Source: Pseudozobellia thermophila (lineage in GTDB: Bacteria > Bacteroidota > Bacteroidia > Flavobacteriales > Flavobacteriaceae). Taken from it: DNA of 64,000 nucleotides. Position 1 is the stretch's first letter. Each line of letters opens with the position of its first letter. The stretch is from positions 930,001 to 994,000 of the forward strand of contig NZ_FQYU01000002.1 of assembly GCF_900141855.1 (NCBI RefSeq), written 5' to 3'. A program made the translations under genes and the position numbers. Positions 34,901-43,132 of the stretch are shown in pieces. Below the pieces are notes generated by a model. It was given only the letters and a program-made list of their open reading frames with translations, was not told where the DNA came from and did not search any database.

Positions 34901-35593
34901 ATCGTCCGCCTTAAAGATCATTACCCAGCAATTGGAATTCTTTTTACGGCCGTTAAACCTGACTTTCGAACTCTTCCCCTTTTCAACAAAAGAAGAAGGG
35001 ACGGTCAACCGAAAAGCCCCAATCCCGTCGCCATTCCCGTCCCTTCTTATCAAAATATATTGGGCATTGCCCTTACCTGGGTTCTCGACAATGGTAAGGC
35101 TTCCGTCTTCATTCGTATGAAAGGTCAACAAAAGCCTGTCGTTCACATAAATATCAAAAGGTTCGTTGAGGTTTAGGTCGATATCGCTCAGCATAAAAAA
35201 GGTTACCGTGTCCGAAGAATGGTCCAAAGGAACCTCGCCCGTAAGAAACTCGAAGCCCATTTGTCCCGTTGTGGCCCTTGCTATCATGGAGACGTTAACA
35301 TCTTCGCGAAGCGAGGGGTATAAAAAGAATTCAGAGCCCGAAAGCATCTTTTTATAGCCTTCGACATCGTTCTTGGCCAATTCGTACAAACGGTAATTTG
35401 TATTTAATTCCTGAATATGGCCGTTTCCATTGCCTTCGTGCATAGGTTTGGCGAACTCCGCTCTCTTACTTGTACCTCCCTCATTTCCGAAAAAATGCGA
35501 TGCGCCCGCCTGGTTCAAAACGAAAAAAAGCGACATACAAGTCCATATCCTTACTCCGCACTTTCTATTGTATACTATTGCTTCCCTAAACAT
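31955..35593 (-). CDS. Large exported GH38-family protein D with long N-terminal extension
   Basis: 1212 residues, about 250-310 longer than proteins A and C. The N-terminus (IWTCMSLFFVLNQAGASHFF) looks like a signal peptide preceded by a long n-region. Residues about 60-370 are a beta-rich extension not seen in A, possibly carbohydrate-binding. The GH38 barrel begins at SIMNSSHQDIAWV (H380, D382). The nucleophile loop reads NVDVPGKSLQTPQI, and HGPGHHDALTASREA, DHGWGGHDGD and CHWEGNEYSQAGNHDF follow the subfamily pattern. In the HHKA motif, Lys is replaced by Asp. It sits under its own LacI-type operator (35636-35649), 43 bp upstream, and next to lacI. Confidence 0.84.
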   Translation of the reverse strand: MFREAIVYNRKCGVRIWTCMSLFFVLNQAGASHFFGNEGGTSKRAEFAKPMHEGNGNGHIQELNTNYRLYELAKNDVEGYKKMLSGSEFFLYPSLREDVNVSMIARATTGQMGFEFLTGEVPLDHSSDTVTFFMLSDIDLNLNEPFDIYVNDRLLLTFHTNEDGSLTIVENPGKGNAQYILIRRDGNGDGIGAFRLTVPSSFVEKGKSSKVRFNGRKKNSNCWVMIFKADDALARLKESVKSEAAFVIKENNGVLFVDAPAYFNGKKVYVVSDGKRSKVKSLKAQGDLSKTSFDTPSPKKSFALVYDGVEMALSFEKGDGTISTTDIVGNYLLHHETYNRGSGWFASLSKLYKPEFNETFDDFFDRKYENGLVSIMNSSHQDIAWVDRPEVCIILRDTLLLAPVLKDAFIRDDYGFDIEDGLMLREYLERHPESREQLTTLLKRNLISVGATYNCPYEDMYDAEDQVRQLYLGKKWVKKNFGGYDSKVYWNVDVPGKSLQTPQILKKAGVDYMVISRHAKGMFHWASPDGSSVFTYSPGHYGNDLLYLSRDMNNKLKYAADQTLYWEDTFKGGEIQTPLLSSQDMLPAIDYSGLIDTWNSFDDLKYEGGAKKKLFLPKMELKTMDEFMPLAEKNAINVDTIMGERPNVWVYIHGPGHHDALTASREASKLLPAAEKFLSIAHTLDPKMMKYPFEALDEAWQAKIYPDHGWGGHDGDITDNLFKENLVKARNMGQDLLNQGLGFISRRVKKKEKLGIPVLLFNSLSWKRTDPVTTKVDFEKGQVSRVGIMGSDKNPVTVQTSSESYYNDGSLKSAEITFIAEDIPPIGYATYYVFDDKKDTCKKEAPKTSASSYENPYYKVSFAKGGIAQVYDKDFKRDLFLPGHFKVGEVFTMQSIGNGAGEFGDVQQPSMVDFDQVSAHDPEWKILEDGPVYTKYRLEQPILHTIVRQDVTLYHKLKRIYFDTSLRNWSGELYREFRTAFPVKMENPEIAHEVPFGSVRVGKDEIKTAGERYTPLCKDVHPRAIIDWISATDDEVAITLSSSVSAADWINPTAPDSDKSVLQHLLLASRTSCHWEGNEYSQAGNHDFHSVLTSNGAASVMGQKIAKQKNEPLQVVVYPDTSTNAFLPETASFYAIDSDNVIITTLKKAEDTDEIIARMYNLTGKEETVNVSSYFNIKAYKKTNIIEEFPQLVPPQLKIGKYAIETFSLNLD

Positions 35594-35635
35594 TTCTTGG
35601 TGTTCTTTTTATTTTCTACAACTAAAATATCTATA

Positions 35636-35649
35636 CTAAACCGATTTAG
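35636..35649. promoter_or_regulatory. Putative LacI-family operator O3
   Basis: CTAAACCGATTTAG, flanked by A and T so that the symmetry extends to 16 bp (35635-35650). It is 43 bp upstream of the GH38 protein D start and just downstream of the lacI stop codon, a position suited to repressing transcription of the hydrolase gene. Confidence 0.75.
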
Positions 35650-35676
35650 TTATTAGGCATAGCTAAAAAAATCTCT

Positions 35677-36699
35677 TTAAAACGTTCCGCACGACTTTCT
35701 GATTACCAGTTTCGACCCCAGGGTCTCTTTGACCATCACAGGGTTTTTATTTCCTTCTATTTCGTTGATCAAGATCTCGACGGCATGCTCGGCTATATCC
35801 TTGACCGGCTGGATTACTGATGTTATGGGGGGATCGACCAGATCGAAGGCGGCCAGTTGATCAAAACTCACAATGGCCACCTCTTGGGGCACCCGTATCT
35901 TTTTGTTTTTTAGCTCCCTTAATCCGATTGCGGTCAGGTAATGGGTAGAAAACACTATAGAGTCGACAGAATTGGGAAATTTCAAGAGTTCACCGACCGC
36001 CTCCCCGATCATATTTTCATAATTCAAGGGATCCAACTCCTTGACAAGATCGTCGTTATACTCCAAACCAAAACCTTCCAAGGCGGCCCGATAACCTAAC
36101 AACCGTTGCCTTATAGCCTCCAGCTTGGGCTTCAAGGTAATAAAACCAATTTTTCGGCGGCCTAGGCGCAATAGGTGCTCCGTCGCCGTCTTTATTCCAT
36201 CATAATTATCAACGACCACATAATTGGTATCGATTTCAGGATAATGCCTATCGATCAGGACAAAGGGATATTTATCTTGTTTTAACGATTCGATTTCTTT
36301 TAGGTTTTGTTGGGTCGAGGCAATTATTAAGCCTTCTACCTGGCGATTGAGCATCGAACGAATCAGCTCGCCTTCCTTTTTGGGATCTTCGTTCGAACTG
36401 CTAAAAAGTACGGTATAGCCCGACCCCTTTAACTTTAACTCAATATAACCCGCTATCTTCGAATAAAAGGTATCCGATATATTGGGAATGATCAAGCCAA
36501 TGGTCTCGCTTTTGCCCCGACTTAGGCTACGGGCCAATTGGTTGGGCACATAATTGTGCTTTTTAGCGTAATCGAGAATCCGTTTCTGGGTCTCTTGGCT
36601 AATTTTGTTTTCATCGCCCTTGTTGTTCAAAACCAAGGAAACGGCCGTTTTTGAAACCTTCAATTCTTCCGCGATATCCTTTAAAAAAACCTTTTTCAT
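35677..36699 (-). CDS. LacI-family transcriptional regulator
   Basis: 340 residues. The N-terminal helix-turn-helix VFLKDIAEELKVSKTAVSLVLNNKG (4-28) and hinge helix YVPNQLARSLSRGKS are classic LacI. The periplasmic-binding-protein-like sensor domain follows (TIGLIIPNISDTFYSKIAGYIE to the C-terminus). The HTH spacing and the LARSL hinge leucine fit recognition of a CG-centred palindrome, which is what the five sites here contain. Two of those sites lie immediately upstream of this gene, implying autoregulation. The effector is probably a mono- or disaccharide, or aldonate, of the locus. It is transcribed in the same direction as the genes it would control. Confidence 0.94.
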   Translation of the reverse strand: MKKVFLKDIAEELKVSKTAVSLVLNNKGDENKISQETQKRILDYAKKHNYVPNQLARSLSRGKSETIGLIIPNISDTFYSKIAGYIELKLKGSGYTVLFSSSNEDPKKEGELIRSMLNRQVEGLIIASTQQNLKEIESLKQDKYPFVLIDRHYPEIDTNYVVVDNYDGIKTATEHLLRLGRRKIGFITLKPKLEAIRQRLLGYRAALEGFGLEYNDDLVKELDPLNYENMIGEAVGELLKFPNSVDSIVFSTHYLTAIGLRELKNKKIRVPQEVAIVSFDQLAAFDLVDPPITSVIQPVKDIAEHAVEILINEIEGNKNPVMVKETLGSKLVIRKSCGTF

Positions 36700-36710
36700 G
36701 AACCTTTTAA

Positions 36711-36724
36711 CTAAAACGGTTTAG
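36711..36724. promoter_or_regulatory. Putative LacI-family operator O4
   Basis: CTAAAACGGTTTAG, 11 bp upstream of the lacI ATG, where a bound repressor would block its transcript. The symmetry is less perfect than in O3. With O5, 67 bp further upstream, it could allow looping. Confidence 0.68.
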
Positions 36725-36790
36725 TATTTTTTAGCCTAGCTTGCAATAAATTTAAATCGACTCTGATAATATTACGTTCTCAATATTTAC

Positions 36791-36804
36791 CTAAATCGGT
36801 TTAG
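36791..36804. promoter_or_regulatory. Putative LacI-family operator O5
   Basis: CTAAATCGGTTTAG, identical in its 14-bp core to O1 before the uxuA-like gene. It lies 91 bp upstream of lacI. Identity of two distant sites in the same locus is the best evidence that these are true operators. Confidence 0.75.
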
Positions 36805-37222
36805 GGAATTCAATATTACGTGTTTTTTTTGTTCTACAAAATAATTTGGTCACTTTTTTTTACGAAATAGTTAAATTTCACTTCACAATACGACCGAATT
36901 AATAATTTAACCCTGTAATTACAAAGATATCCCCAAGTCTATTCGAAAAAGGGTCCCGCTTTGAATTTTTTGCGTCCACCTCGGGACAACACCTGAGAAT
37001 TATACCATTATTTGGCTTTCACATCCTCTAGTATCCAATTTACCCTCAGGGCATGGCATTGCCCAAGATTTGGACCCCAAAAAGTGAAGCAGTTCCTTGA
37101 CCACCCAAGCATCAAAATAGATCCTGGTCCTTTAAGGATACAGTCAAATACAAAACCTTTCGAGTTACGCTTTGCGCATCGCCTTGGTTAGCTTTATTCG
37201 AGTTTAATATAAAAGAACAACC

Positions 37223-39352
37223 ATGGCAAATAAAGGACAACAATCCAAAAAAACGGAACAACTAAAAAAGTACACCGACGACCCCCAAGGCCAACCTTTG
37301 ACCACGCGTCAAGGCCTAAAGGTCAACGATACCAACAATTCGCTAAAAGCCGGCCCGCGGGGCTCTACCCTTTTGGAAGATTTTCTGCTTCGGGAAAAGA
37401 TAACGAGCTTTGATCACGAACGGATACCGGAAAGAATAGTACATGCCCGTGGTAGTGGCGCACATGGCTATTTCGAGTTGTACGAAGGCCAAGAAGCATA
37501 TACCAAGGCCGGAATTTTCAATGATACCGCCCGCAAGACCCCGGTCTTTGCCAGGTTTTCGACGGTGGCAGGTTCCAAGGGTTCTCCCGACCTGGCCAGG
37601 GATGTCAGGGGCTTTGCCGTAAAGTTTTACACCGAGGAAGGCACGTGGGACCTTGTCGGCAACAATATGCCCATCTTTTTCATACAGGATGCGATGAAGT
37701 TTCCCGACCTGATCCATTCGGTAAAACCGGAACCCAATAACGAAATTCCACAAGCGGCCTCGGCCCATGATACGTTCTATGATTTTGTCTCGCTCACGCC
37801 CGAAACCCTGCACAACCATATCTGGGCAATGAGCGACAGGGCGATTCCCCGAAGTTTACGAATGATGGAGGGCTTCGGTATCCACACCTATCGACTGATC
37901 AATGCACAAGGAGAGTCACACTTTGTAAAATTCCATTGGAAACCGATTCTCGGGGTTCATTCGGTAACCTGGGACGAGGCCGTTAAGATAAACGGGGCCG
38001 ATGCCGATTTTCACCGACGCGATCTTTGGGAAGCCATTGAAGCGGGGCAGTATCCCGAATGGGAACTCGGGTTTCAGATCGTACCGGAAGCGGACGAGCA
38101 CAAATACGAATTCGACCTGTTGGACCCCACGAAACTGATTCCCGAAGAAATGGTGCCTGTAACCCCTGTAGGAAAGATGACCCTAAACCGGAATCCCGAA
38201 AATTTCTTCGCCGAGACCGAGCAGGTAGCCTTTCTTCCCGGAAACATCATACCTGGAATCGATTTCAGCAACGACCCCTTGCTTCAAGGTCGTCTATTCT
38301 CGTATCGCGACACCCAGTTATCCCGATTGGGAAGTCCCAATTTCCATCAGATTCCTATCAACCAACCGCTTGTAGACCCCCATAACAACCAACGTGACGG
38401 ACATATGCAAACCCGGATACCCAAGGGCCGGACGGCCTATTTCCCCAATACCTTGGGCGGTGGATGCCCGCATCTGTCAAAAATAGCCGAAGGGGCATTT
38501 TCTTCCTATGAGGAACGGATAGACGCCAAAAAAATCCGCACACGGAGCGAGAGCTTTGTCGACTTCTTTTCGCAACCTGCCTTGTTTTATAGAAGTTTGG
38601 CCCCATGGGAAAAGCAACATGTTACCGATGCCTACTCCTTTGAATTGGGAAAATGCAAGCAGGATCACATAAAGGGCCGAATGCTATGGATGATCGAGCA
38701 GATCGACGCCGACTTGGCACAAAAAGTGGCCGATAATTTGGGCATGGATATTCCGAAAAGCATTGAAAAGCCCATTAATCAGGCCATTGGTGCCGATAGC
38801 ACGGTCGATGACTTTCAACCCGGAAAGGCCAAGAATTATTTGGACACATCCCCGGCCCTAAGTCAGTCGAATACCAAATTTGACAGCATCGCCACCCGAC
38901 AAATCGCCGTCCTCGTGGCCGACGGGTTTTCCATGCATGATTTTAAGGCCATGAAAAAGGCCTTGGAACACGGAAAGGCCATGGTCAAATTGATCGGGCC
39001 ACATGGGGGAACCGTCAAATGCGATACCGATATGGAGCATCAAGTCGATGCCCCCATCCATACTACCGAGAGCGTTCTTTTCGATGCCGTCTATGTTCCC
39101 GGCGGAAAAAAGTCAATTGCCACTTTAATGAAGAATGGCAAATACATCAAGTTTCTCAACGAGGCCTTAAAACATTGCAAGGCCATTGCTGCTGACAATG
39201 AAGGGGAAGACCTACTTGAAAAAACCTATGTAAGGGATTTTAAGGAAGACAAGGCTATTTGTATCAATACGGCCCCGGACGAATTTGTCAACGCCGTGGC
39301 CCGGCATAGGAACTGGGAACGCATGGAAAAAACAGGGGCAATCCCGGTATAA
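37223..39352 (+). CDS. katE: Large-subunit (clade 2) haem catalase with C-terminal DJ-1/PfpI domain
   Basis: 709 residues, matching the KatE/HPII class. The N-terminal arm is followed by the catalase core: FDHERIPERIVHARGSGAHG holds the catalytic His, VAGSKGSPDLARDVRGFAVKFYT and NNMPIFFIQDAMKFPD follow, and the proximal haem Tyr region is near LFSYRDTQLSRLG. After about residue 555, RQIAVLVADGFSMHDFKAMKKAL begins the flavodoxin-like DJ-1/PfpI domain found only in large catalases. It converts hydrogen peroxide to water and oxygen in the cytoplasm. It is one of the few plus-strand genes and stands alone between the two glycan loci. Nothing in the sequence ties its control to them. Confidence 0.97.
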   Translation: MANKGQQSKKTEQLKKYTDDPQGQPLTTRQGLKVNDTNNSLKAGPRGSTLLEDFLLREKITSFDHERIPERIVHARGSGAHGYFELYEGQEAYTKAGIFNDTARKTPVFARFSTVAGSKGSPDLARDVRGFAVKFYTEEGTWDLVGNNMPIFFIQDAMKFPDLIHSVKPEPNNEIPQAASAHDTFYDFVSLTPETLHNHIWAMSDRAIPRSLRMMEGFGIHTYRLINAQGESHFVKFHWKPILGVHSVTWDEAVKINGADADFHRRDLWEAIEAGQYPEWELGFQIVPEADEHKYEFDLLDPTKLIPEEMVPVTPVGKMTLNRNPENFFAETEQVAFLPGNIIPGIDFSNDPLLQGRLFSYRDTQLSRLGSPNFHQIPINQPLVDPHNNQRDGHMQTRIPKGRTAYFPNTLGGGCPHLSKIAEGAFSSYEERIDAKKIRTRSESFVDFFSQPALFYRSLAPWEKQHVTDAYSFELGKCKQDHIKGRMLWMIEQIDADLAQKVADNLGMDIPKSIEKPINQAIGADSTVDDFQPGKAKNYLDTSPALSQSNTKFDSIATRQIAVLVADGFSMHDFKAMKKALEHGKAMVKLIGPHGGTVKCDTDMEHQVDAPIHTTESVLFDAVYVPGGKKSIATLMKNGKYIKFLNEALKHCKAIAADNEGEDLLEKTYVRDFKEDKAICINTAPDEFVNAVARHRNWERMEKTGAIPV

Positions 39353-39425
39353 TAATTCGAATAGGGCCTCCAAGACCTGATTCCTTGGATGGGCCGTACG
39401 TCAACTGACGGTACCCCCTTATGAA

Positions 39426-39475
39426 ATGGCCAATAGGCCCGTCTGCATTACCCCGAGCAGACGGTCTTTGGCCAT
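39426..39475. terminator. Bidirectional rho-independent terminator
   Basis: A two-part hairpin: outer stem ATGGCCAA (39426-39433) with TTGGCCAT (39468-39475), inner stem CCGTCTGC (39439-39446) with GCAGACGG (39457-39464), and a 10-base loop. The plus-strand side continues ACTTATTTTT. It sits in the 182-bp gap between the convergent catalase and sulfatase genes and can end both transcripts. Confidence 0.82.
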
Positions 39476-39534
39476 ACTTATTTTTAGGGTCGGCAGCCTA
39501 TAGGTGCCCCTGCTGCCTTGATATGAAAAATCAC

Positions 39535-41010
39535 CTACCCCCGGGGATCTTTTTCCGATCGCCTGTACCGATCCATACGGTCCATGGCCTTCACCTCGTA
39601 CTCCCTTTTCAGTTGCCATAGCGGACGTTCCAGTTGCCCTTCCCAAGCGAATAACTTTTTATACAGGTCGCGTACCTTTTCAGGGTATTCCGACGCCAGA
39701 TCATGTTCTTCGCGCTCATCTTCGGCTATATGGTACAATTCGGCCGGCCGGTCGGGATAGCGCAATAATTTCCAATCGCCTTCGCGTACCACGCCCCTAT
39801 TTTCCTTTTTCCAGTACAGAAGCTTATGGGGCCTTCCCCGCTTTTCCCCTGTGATATAGGGCAATAGATCAACCCCGTCCAATCCCTCGATACGGTCGGC
39901 ATCACCACCAGCGGCATTTACGAAGGTAGGCAGGAGGTCCAAGGTGGAAATAGGCGGTTCGAACCGGCTTCCCGGTCGCGTAACCTTGGGCCATCGCATT
40001 AGAAAGGGGACCCTTAACCCGCCTTCGAGGTGGTTGGCCTTGGTACCGCCCAAAGGAAAATTGGAAGAGGCATTGGTATCGGTAGGCCCACCGTTGTCAT
40101 TGGTATAAATGACAATGGTATTTTCATCAAGTCCCAATTCCTTTAATTTGGCCAAGACCCGGCCACAGGCCCGATCCAGGGCCAGCGTAATGGCCGCAAG
40201 GGTCTTTCGCTTTCCCGACAAACCCGGAAACTCCCTTACATCCTCGGGCTTGGCTTCCATGGGGGTGTGTACCCCGTTAAAGGAGAGGTACAAAAAGAAA
40301 GGTTGGTTCTTATTCCCTTCTATAAATTGTACGGCCTTTTCGGCCAAGACATCGGTGAGGTATCCCTTGTGTTCCTTAAAGTGGCCTAAATTTTCTTCGA
40401 GTCTTTTCTCCGGATACAGGTCTGCGAGTTCATTCTTAGAATAAGGCCAATAACTTCTAGCGCCTCCCCTAAATCCATAGAAGTAGTCGAACCCCCTTTT
40501 GAGCGGATGGAATTTATCCTCGCCGCCCATATGCCACTTCCCGAGGATGGCATTTTTGTAACCGAGTTCCTTCAAATGATCCGCCATGGTGGGAATTTGG
40601 GTCGGTAGGCCCATGGCCTCGTTGTCAAGTCCGGAAGCGCTCATATAACCGGGCACATTGTTTTCTTCAAAGCCAAAGCGTTGTTGGTATCTTCCCGTCA
40701 GCAATCCTGCCCTTGACGGACCACAGACCGCCGCGGTGACATAGGCCTGGCCGAATTGCATTCCCTCGGAGGCGAACTTGTCAAGTTCTGGTGTCTTAAA
40801 AACCTCGCTTCCCTGAAAACCGAAATCGCCATATCCGGCATCGTCGGAAAACAGTAGGACAATATTGGGCTTTTCGGTCCTTTTGGTAGCAGGAACCTCG
40901 GCGATCTGCCCTTGGGACCCAGGCTCCCCACCCTTATTATCCCATTTGCCTATGAAACCCAAGGTCGATAGGGCGAATAGCACAAAAAAGAATTGGTTAT
41001 ACTTAAACAT
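39535..41010 (-). CDS. Exported type I (S1) sulfatase
   Basis: 491 residues from ATG 41010, chosen because it gives a signal peptide ([21 protein letters not shown]); the frame extends 38 codons further upstream into the transporter gene without one. The formylglycine motif is C96-G-P-S-R100 ([13 protein letters not shown]). Metal ligands include DD at 56-57 ([10 protein letters not shown]), and KWHMGG and NDNGGPTD are conserved S1 blocks. It hydrolyses sulfate esters after maturation by a formylglycine-generating enzyme. It is the last gene of the GH117/anhydrogalactose operon, 11 bp after the transporter, so a sulfated agar- or porphyran-derived oligosaccharide is the likely substrate. The S1 subfamily was not determined. 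Confidence 0.92.
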   Translation of the reverse strand: MFKYNQFFFVLFALSTLGFIGKWDNKGGEPGSQGQIAEVPATKRTEKPNIVLLFSDDAGYGDFGFQGSEVFKTPELDKFASEGMQFGQAYVTAAVCGPSRAGLLTGRYQQRFGFEENNVPGYMSASGLDNEAMGLPTQIPTMADHLKELGYKNAILGKWHMGGEDKFHPLKRGFDYFYGFRGGARSYWPYSKNELADLYPEKRLEENLGHFKEHKGYLTDVLAEKAVQFIEGNKNQPFFLYLSFNGVHTPMEAKPEDVREFPGLSGKRKTLAAITLALDRACGRVLAKLKELGLDENTIVIYTNDNGGPTDTNASSNFPLGGTKANHLEGGLRVPFLMRWPKVTRPGSRFEPPISTLDLLPTFVNAAGGDADRIEGLDGVDLLPYITGEKRGRPHKLLYWKKENRGVVREGDWKLLRYPDRPAELYHIAEDEREEHDLASEYPEKVRDLYKKLFAWEGQLERPLWQLKREYEVKAMDRMDRYRRSEKDPRG

Positions 41011-41021
41011 GGGTCCTGCTC

Positions 41022-42035
41022 TTATACGACGGAATTGCCAACTGCGATAATCACGATTCCTATGACCATACAGGCCAAGCCACCATAGAGCAACTTTTTG
41101 GCCTTGGGCGATGCCATGACCCATTCCTTGGTCACGATGCCGCTCACAATGGCCGTCAATACCGAGGCGGTATTGAATATGGCATAACCTACCGTATTGC
41201 CCGAGGCCCCCAGCTTATAGGCGGCATAGGCAAAAAGGGCCGAAGCGGCATAGTGAAAAATGGCCATGATGAGGATCAGGACAAAGTTTTTTCCGAAGGC
41301 AGGGGATTTAAATCCGCCCCAGGCCTTTTTTTGGGTCAGTTGCCAAATGAAATAGGCCGTCATTACCACGCCCCCGCTTATAAAGATGGGGAACATGACG
41401 GCTACGGCCGTGATCCATTCCGCATTGCCCGCATTTTGACTGGCCTCGTGCAAATAGGGCCTGCCCACGGCATTGGCATAGCTAAAGCCCGTTGCCAGTA
41501 ATCCACCGACCACGGCGATAAGAATACCTGTGGTCATGGAACCTTTTCCCCTGGAAGCTTCCTCGTTTTCCTTTTCGTCCCTTTCCCGTAAAATACCGGC
41601 ACGTCCATTGGCCACAATTCCCAATAGAACAACGGCCAGTCCCGCCGATATTAAGGCCAGGGCGTTGGCGGGAGGCAATCCGTCCACCAAGAACGGTAAG
41701 AGGGAGCCCACCAGAATAACGGTACCGATAAAAATGGAAAAACCCAACGATAGCCCGATGTGGTTGATGGCCTTGCCCCACATCATGACGCCGGTTCCCC
41801 ACAGAAAGCTCGAAAGGGCCATTTTTATCCAAATATCCTTGGGCATATTCGAAAAAATATCCACAAAGCCGTCGATAAGGCCTATGGAAGCAACAATGGG
41901 GACCACGAACATGGTCAGGATAAAGAAGAGGCTCCAGGTGTTTTCATACTTAAAATCCGCCGTAAACTTTTCGGGCAGGGCGTAAAGCCCCAGCATAACC
42001 CCGGCGAAAATGGCTAAAACAATTCCTTCTATCAT
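41022..42035 (-). CDS. RhaT-family sugar:proton symporter (DMT superfamily)
   Basis: 337 residues with ten predicted hydrophobic helices. The opening [20 protein letters not shown] and [27 protein letters not shown] resemble the L-rhamnose permease RhaT, including a polar loop ([17 protein letters not shown]) in the middle. Inner-membrane import of a monosaccharide is the expected role. Its place in an operon that turns L-3,6-anhydrogalactose into 2-keto-3-deoxygluconate suggests that L-anhydrogalactose or galactose is carried. Gaps of 40 bp upstream and 11 bp downstream keep it in the operon. The sugar is inferred. Confidence 0.82.
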   Translation of the reverse strand: MIEGIVLAIFAGVMLGLYALPEKFTADFKYENTWSLFFILTMFVVPIVASIGLIDGFVDIFSNMPKDIWIKMALSSFLWGTGVMMWGKAINHIGLSLGFSIFIGTVILVGSLLPFLVDGLPPANALALISAGLAVVLLGIVANGRAGILRERDEKENEEASRGKGSMTTGILIAVVGGLLATGFSYANAVGRPYLHEASQNAGNAEWITAVAVMFPIFISGGVVMTAYFIWQLTQKKAWGGFKSPAFGKNFVLILIMAIFHYAASALFAYAAYKLGASGNTVGYAIFNTASVLTAIVSGIVTKEWVMASPKAKKLLYGGLACMVIGIVIIAVGNSVV

Positions 42036-42075
42036 AGTTTTCGAAATAAGTGGTTGATCGTTATACTATTCAATA

Positions 42076-43122
42076 CTACCAGTCAAAAGAGAAGGTAGTC
42101 GTACTTGTAAATTCTTCGTCGGCCTTGAGAAAGGATTTCGGTGCATCTTTCAGGTTGGGGCCGTTGGGCCACCGGTGGGTCTCACAACAAAATCCCCTGT
42201 ATTTTCCGTATGGCAGTCCGCTTTCCCGCCTCAGTTCGTCCGAGGTATATTTTCCCGTATAAAAGAGCATACCGGGCTCGGTAGTGGCCACTTTCATGGA
42301 AATACCGGTCAGGGGACTTCTGAGCGAGGCGACCTCTTTCAGTTCGCCCATGGTATGGTCAAACAGGTAGTAGTGTTCAAAACCATCTCCCATGGCCTTA
42401 TGTACGTCGCCAATCCTTTTTTCATGCCGCAGATCTTCGGGACTCCCGTCGAGCGACACAATTTCGCCCGTGGCGGCCCCGGAGGAATCCCAGACCTGTT
42501 TTTTATCGGAGTCGATCTGGACCCAGTGTTCCTCGACGGTATCCTCAAATCCATTTAAGTTAAAATAGGCGTGATTGGTCATCGAAAAAGGCGTCTCTTG
42601 GTCCGACTTTGCCCAATAATCTATGGTAAGCCTGTTGGCATTGTTCAAGGAAAAAGTGACTTGTACATCGACGTTACCGGGGAAGCCTTCCTCCAAATGG
42701 CCGCTTTTCAGTTTCATTTGGACGTAAGCCGAGTTCTCCCCCTCTCCCATCTTGGCCTTCCACAACCGCTTATCGAATCCCTTGGTGCCCCCGTGCAGGT
42801 TATTGGCGCCGCAGTTCGGGGCCAATTGGTACAAGGTATCGTTCAGATAAAATCGGGCGTCCTTAATTTGGGAGGTGTACCTGCCGATCGTACCTCCGAA
42901 ATAGGGTGCGTTTTCTGTATATTCCCTTGAAAAATAAGTTTCGAAAGAATCGAATCCACAGGTAATTTCCAAGGGTTTTCCCTCGCCTACCGGAATTCGA
43001 ATGGACTGGACCGTCGCCCCGTAGTTCAATACGGTAACCGTCATGCCCTTATCATTTTCCAAGGTAAATGCATGAACGGGTTGATCATCCAAAAGGCCAA
43101 AATCGGTTTGATACGCTCTCAT
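42076..43122 (-). CDS. galM: Aldose 1-epimerase (galactose mutarotase)
   Basis: 348 residues. Family landmarks: VTVLNYGATVQSIRIP near the N-terminus, GRYTSQIKDARFYL, NLHGGTKGFDKRLW, the catalytic His in SMTNHAYFNLNG and a catalytic Glu in CCETHRWPNGPN (usually ETQHFPD). It interconverts the anomers of free aldoses, useful for galactose released from agar or porphyran. No signal peptide, so cytoplasmic. The start lies 10 bp after the cycloisomerase stop. Confidence 0.93.
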   Translation of the reverse strand: MRAYQTDFGLLDDQPVHAFTLENDKGMTVTVLNYGATVQSIRIPVGEGKPLEITCGFDSFETYFSREYTENAPYFGGTIGRYTSQIKDARFYLNDTLYQLAPNCGANNLHGGTKGFDKRLWKAKMGEGENSAYVQMKLKSGHLEEGFPGNVDVQVTFSLNNANRLTIDYWAKSDQETPFSMTNHAYFNLNGFEDTVEEHWVQIDSDKKQVWDSSGAATGEIVSLDGSPEDLRHEKRIGDVHKAMGDGFEHYYLFDHTMGELKEVASLRSPLTGISMKVATTEPGMLFYTGKYTSDELRRESGLPYGKYRGFCCETHRWPNGPNLKDAPKSFLKADEEFTSTTTFSFDW

Positions 43123-43132
43123 ACGAATAAAA

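Larger units (their letters stand above)
36700..37222. other. Divergent intergenic region between lacI and the catalase gene
   Basis: 523 bp with no credible gene. The lacI-proximal part carries two LacI-type operators (36711 and 36791) in AT-rich sequence. The catalase-proximal half is more GC-balanced and must hold the catalase promoter, but I could not pick a convincing -33/-7 pair of the Bacteroidota type. No RNA gene or repeat was recognised. Confidence 0.6.

Noticed and set aside
41011-41124. Upstream extension of the first sulfatase into the transporter gene
   Set aside because: It overlaps the RhaT-like coding region and removes the N-terminal signal peptide that begins at 41010.
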